From contig SGPM01000260.1 in assembly GCA_004802725.1 (NCBI GenBank), positions 7,821 to 39,587 on the forward strand: a stretch of 31,767 nucleotides of DNA. Reading direction: 5' to 3'. Origin of the DNA: Antrodiella citrinella. Lineage: Eukaryota; Basidiomycota; Agaricomycetes; Polyporales; Steccherinaceae. The notes below the pieces were generated by a model. It made no database searches. It was not told the origin of the DNA and saw only the letters and a list, made by a program, of their open reading frames with translations. Below, one piece after another: positions 31,347 through 31,767 of the stretch; position 1 is the stretch's first letter, and each line of letters begins with the position of its first letter. A program made the translations under genes and the position numbers.

Positions 31347-31767
31347 TCAGTGTAACGGCACAGGCGACAGTACCCTCGGCGATGTCAGCCACGAATTCAC
31401 ATCCGCTTGGAATTTGTCCACTTCACCCGACACCAACGAGCTCCCCGGTGACTCCAGCGACTCCGGCTCCTCCGTAATCACCTTCGACACCCTCTCCTTC
31501 TCCTGCTCCTTTTCCTTCTCCCACTCATCATGATACAACGAATCACGTCGCGCAGCCTCCACAGCCTGCGCCAACGCGAACCGCATATTGACCGCAGCGC
31601 TCCCGGGCTCCGCGTCCTCCGCCAGCGTCGACAAGCTTCCATACGCCGCCGAGTTGAGCGTGCTCGACGTGTACCCACCAGACGAGCCGTTCGCGTCCAC
31701 GGTACGTCCCCGTCGGGGGGCGCGGGCGCGCCAGCGGGGAGGCTGTTCCGTGAGAGCGTCCGCTTCG
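31347..31767 (-). CDS. C-terminal part of an unknown protein, cut by the window end
   Basis: The frame stays open from the window edge to the TGA at 31347-31349 (~139 residues), so the gene continues upstream beyond the window. The visible part begins EADALTEQPPRW, then has a Ser/Gly-rich stretch, a charged helix (VEAARRDSLYHDEWEKEKEQ) that could form a coiled coil, a Glu/Ser-rich region and the end VNSWLTSPRVLSPVPLH. Tyr-His-Asp-Glu-Trp and Leu-Thr-Ser-Pro stretches look like conserved short motifs, but I do not recognise the family. Ser-Pro sites suggest a phosphorylated cytoplasmic tail. Confidence 0.6.
   Translation of the reverse strand, partial: EADALTEQPPRWRARAPRRGRTVDANGSSGGYTSSTLNSAAYGSLSTLAEDAEPGSAAVNMRFALAQAVEAARRDSLYHDEWEKEKEQEKERVSKVITEEPESLESPGSSLVSGEVDKFQADVNSWLTSPRVLSPVPLH

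Noticed and set aside
1..31767. CRISPR array, phage, bacterial operon or secondary-metabolite cluster
   Set aside because: No regular repeat-spacer pattern, no bacterial genes, and only one P450 without a synthase, transferase or transporter nearby.

Overview
The window is nuclear DNA of a filamentous basidiomycete, most likely a wood-inhabiting Agaricomycete of the polypore kind (inference). Genes are packed on both strands and broken by many 50-65 base GT-AG introns. There are no bacterial-style operons. The product set (fungal P450, DUF2235 hydrolase, secreted A1 aspartic protease, PFVFRSV-type F-box proteins, CCT and CMC4 housekeeping genes, an intron-containing tRNA-Val) is fungal. Exon coordinates were derived by hand from splice signals and reading phase.

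Layout. (1) 105-1435 (-): peroxisomal/mitochondrial-type solute carrier in a low-quality stretch with many Ns. (2) 2961-5101 (+): 11-exon cytochrome P450. (3) 5382-7569 (-): DUF2235 alpha/beta hydrolase. (4) 8904-10229 and 10528-11780 (+): a tandem pair of F-box/LRR-like paralogs, the second broken by an in-frame TAA. (5) 12502-15341 (-): large unrecognised protein with a C-terminal GW/WG repeat tract, interrupted by a one-base frameshift. (6) 15863-16050: a long imperfect inverted repeat, MITE-like. (7) 16460-18095 (+): NAPE-PLD-like metallo-beta-lactamase-fold phospholipase D. (8) 18409-20927 (-): large F-box protein, divergent from CCT8. (9) 21270-23313 (+): CCT8, with a GC-AG intron and an apparent one-base frameshift. 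(10) 24208-25383 (-): a third, decayed copy of the F-box family. (11) 25667-25751 (-): tRNA-Val(AAC) with an 11-base intron. (12) 26157-27517 (-): single-pass membrane protein. (13) 28064-28391 (+): CMC4. (14) 28919-30468 (-): secreted aspartic protease. (15) 31347 to the window end (-): C-terminal part of an unknown protein.

The genes do not form an obvious pathway or biosynthetic cluster. The P450, DUF2235 hydrolase and F-box copies look like members of large, fast-turning accessory families set among conserved housekeeping genes (CCT8, CMC4, carrier, tRNA). The most notable signals are the GW-repeat protein (possible Argonaute-hook), the F-box family at three stages of decay, very small exons (8, 9, 14, 17 and 20 bases) that carry catalytic or start residues, a GC-AG intron, and one-base frame breaks in otherwise conserved genes that may be sequence errors.
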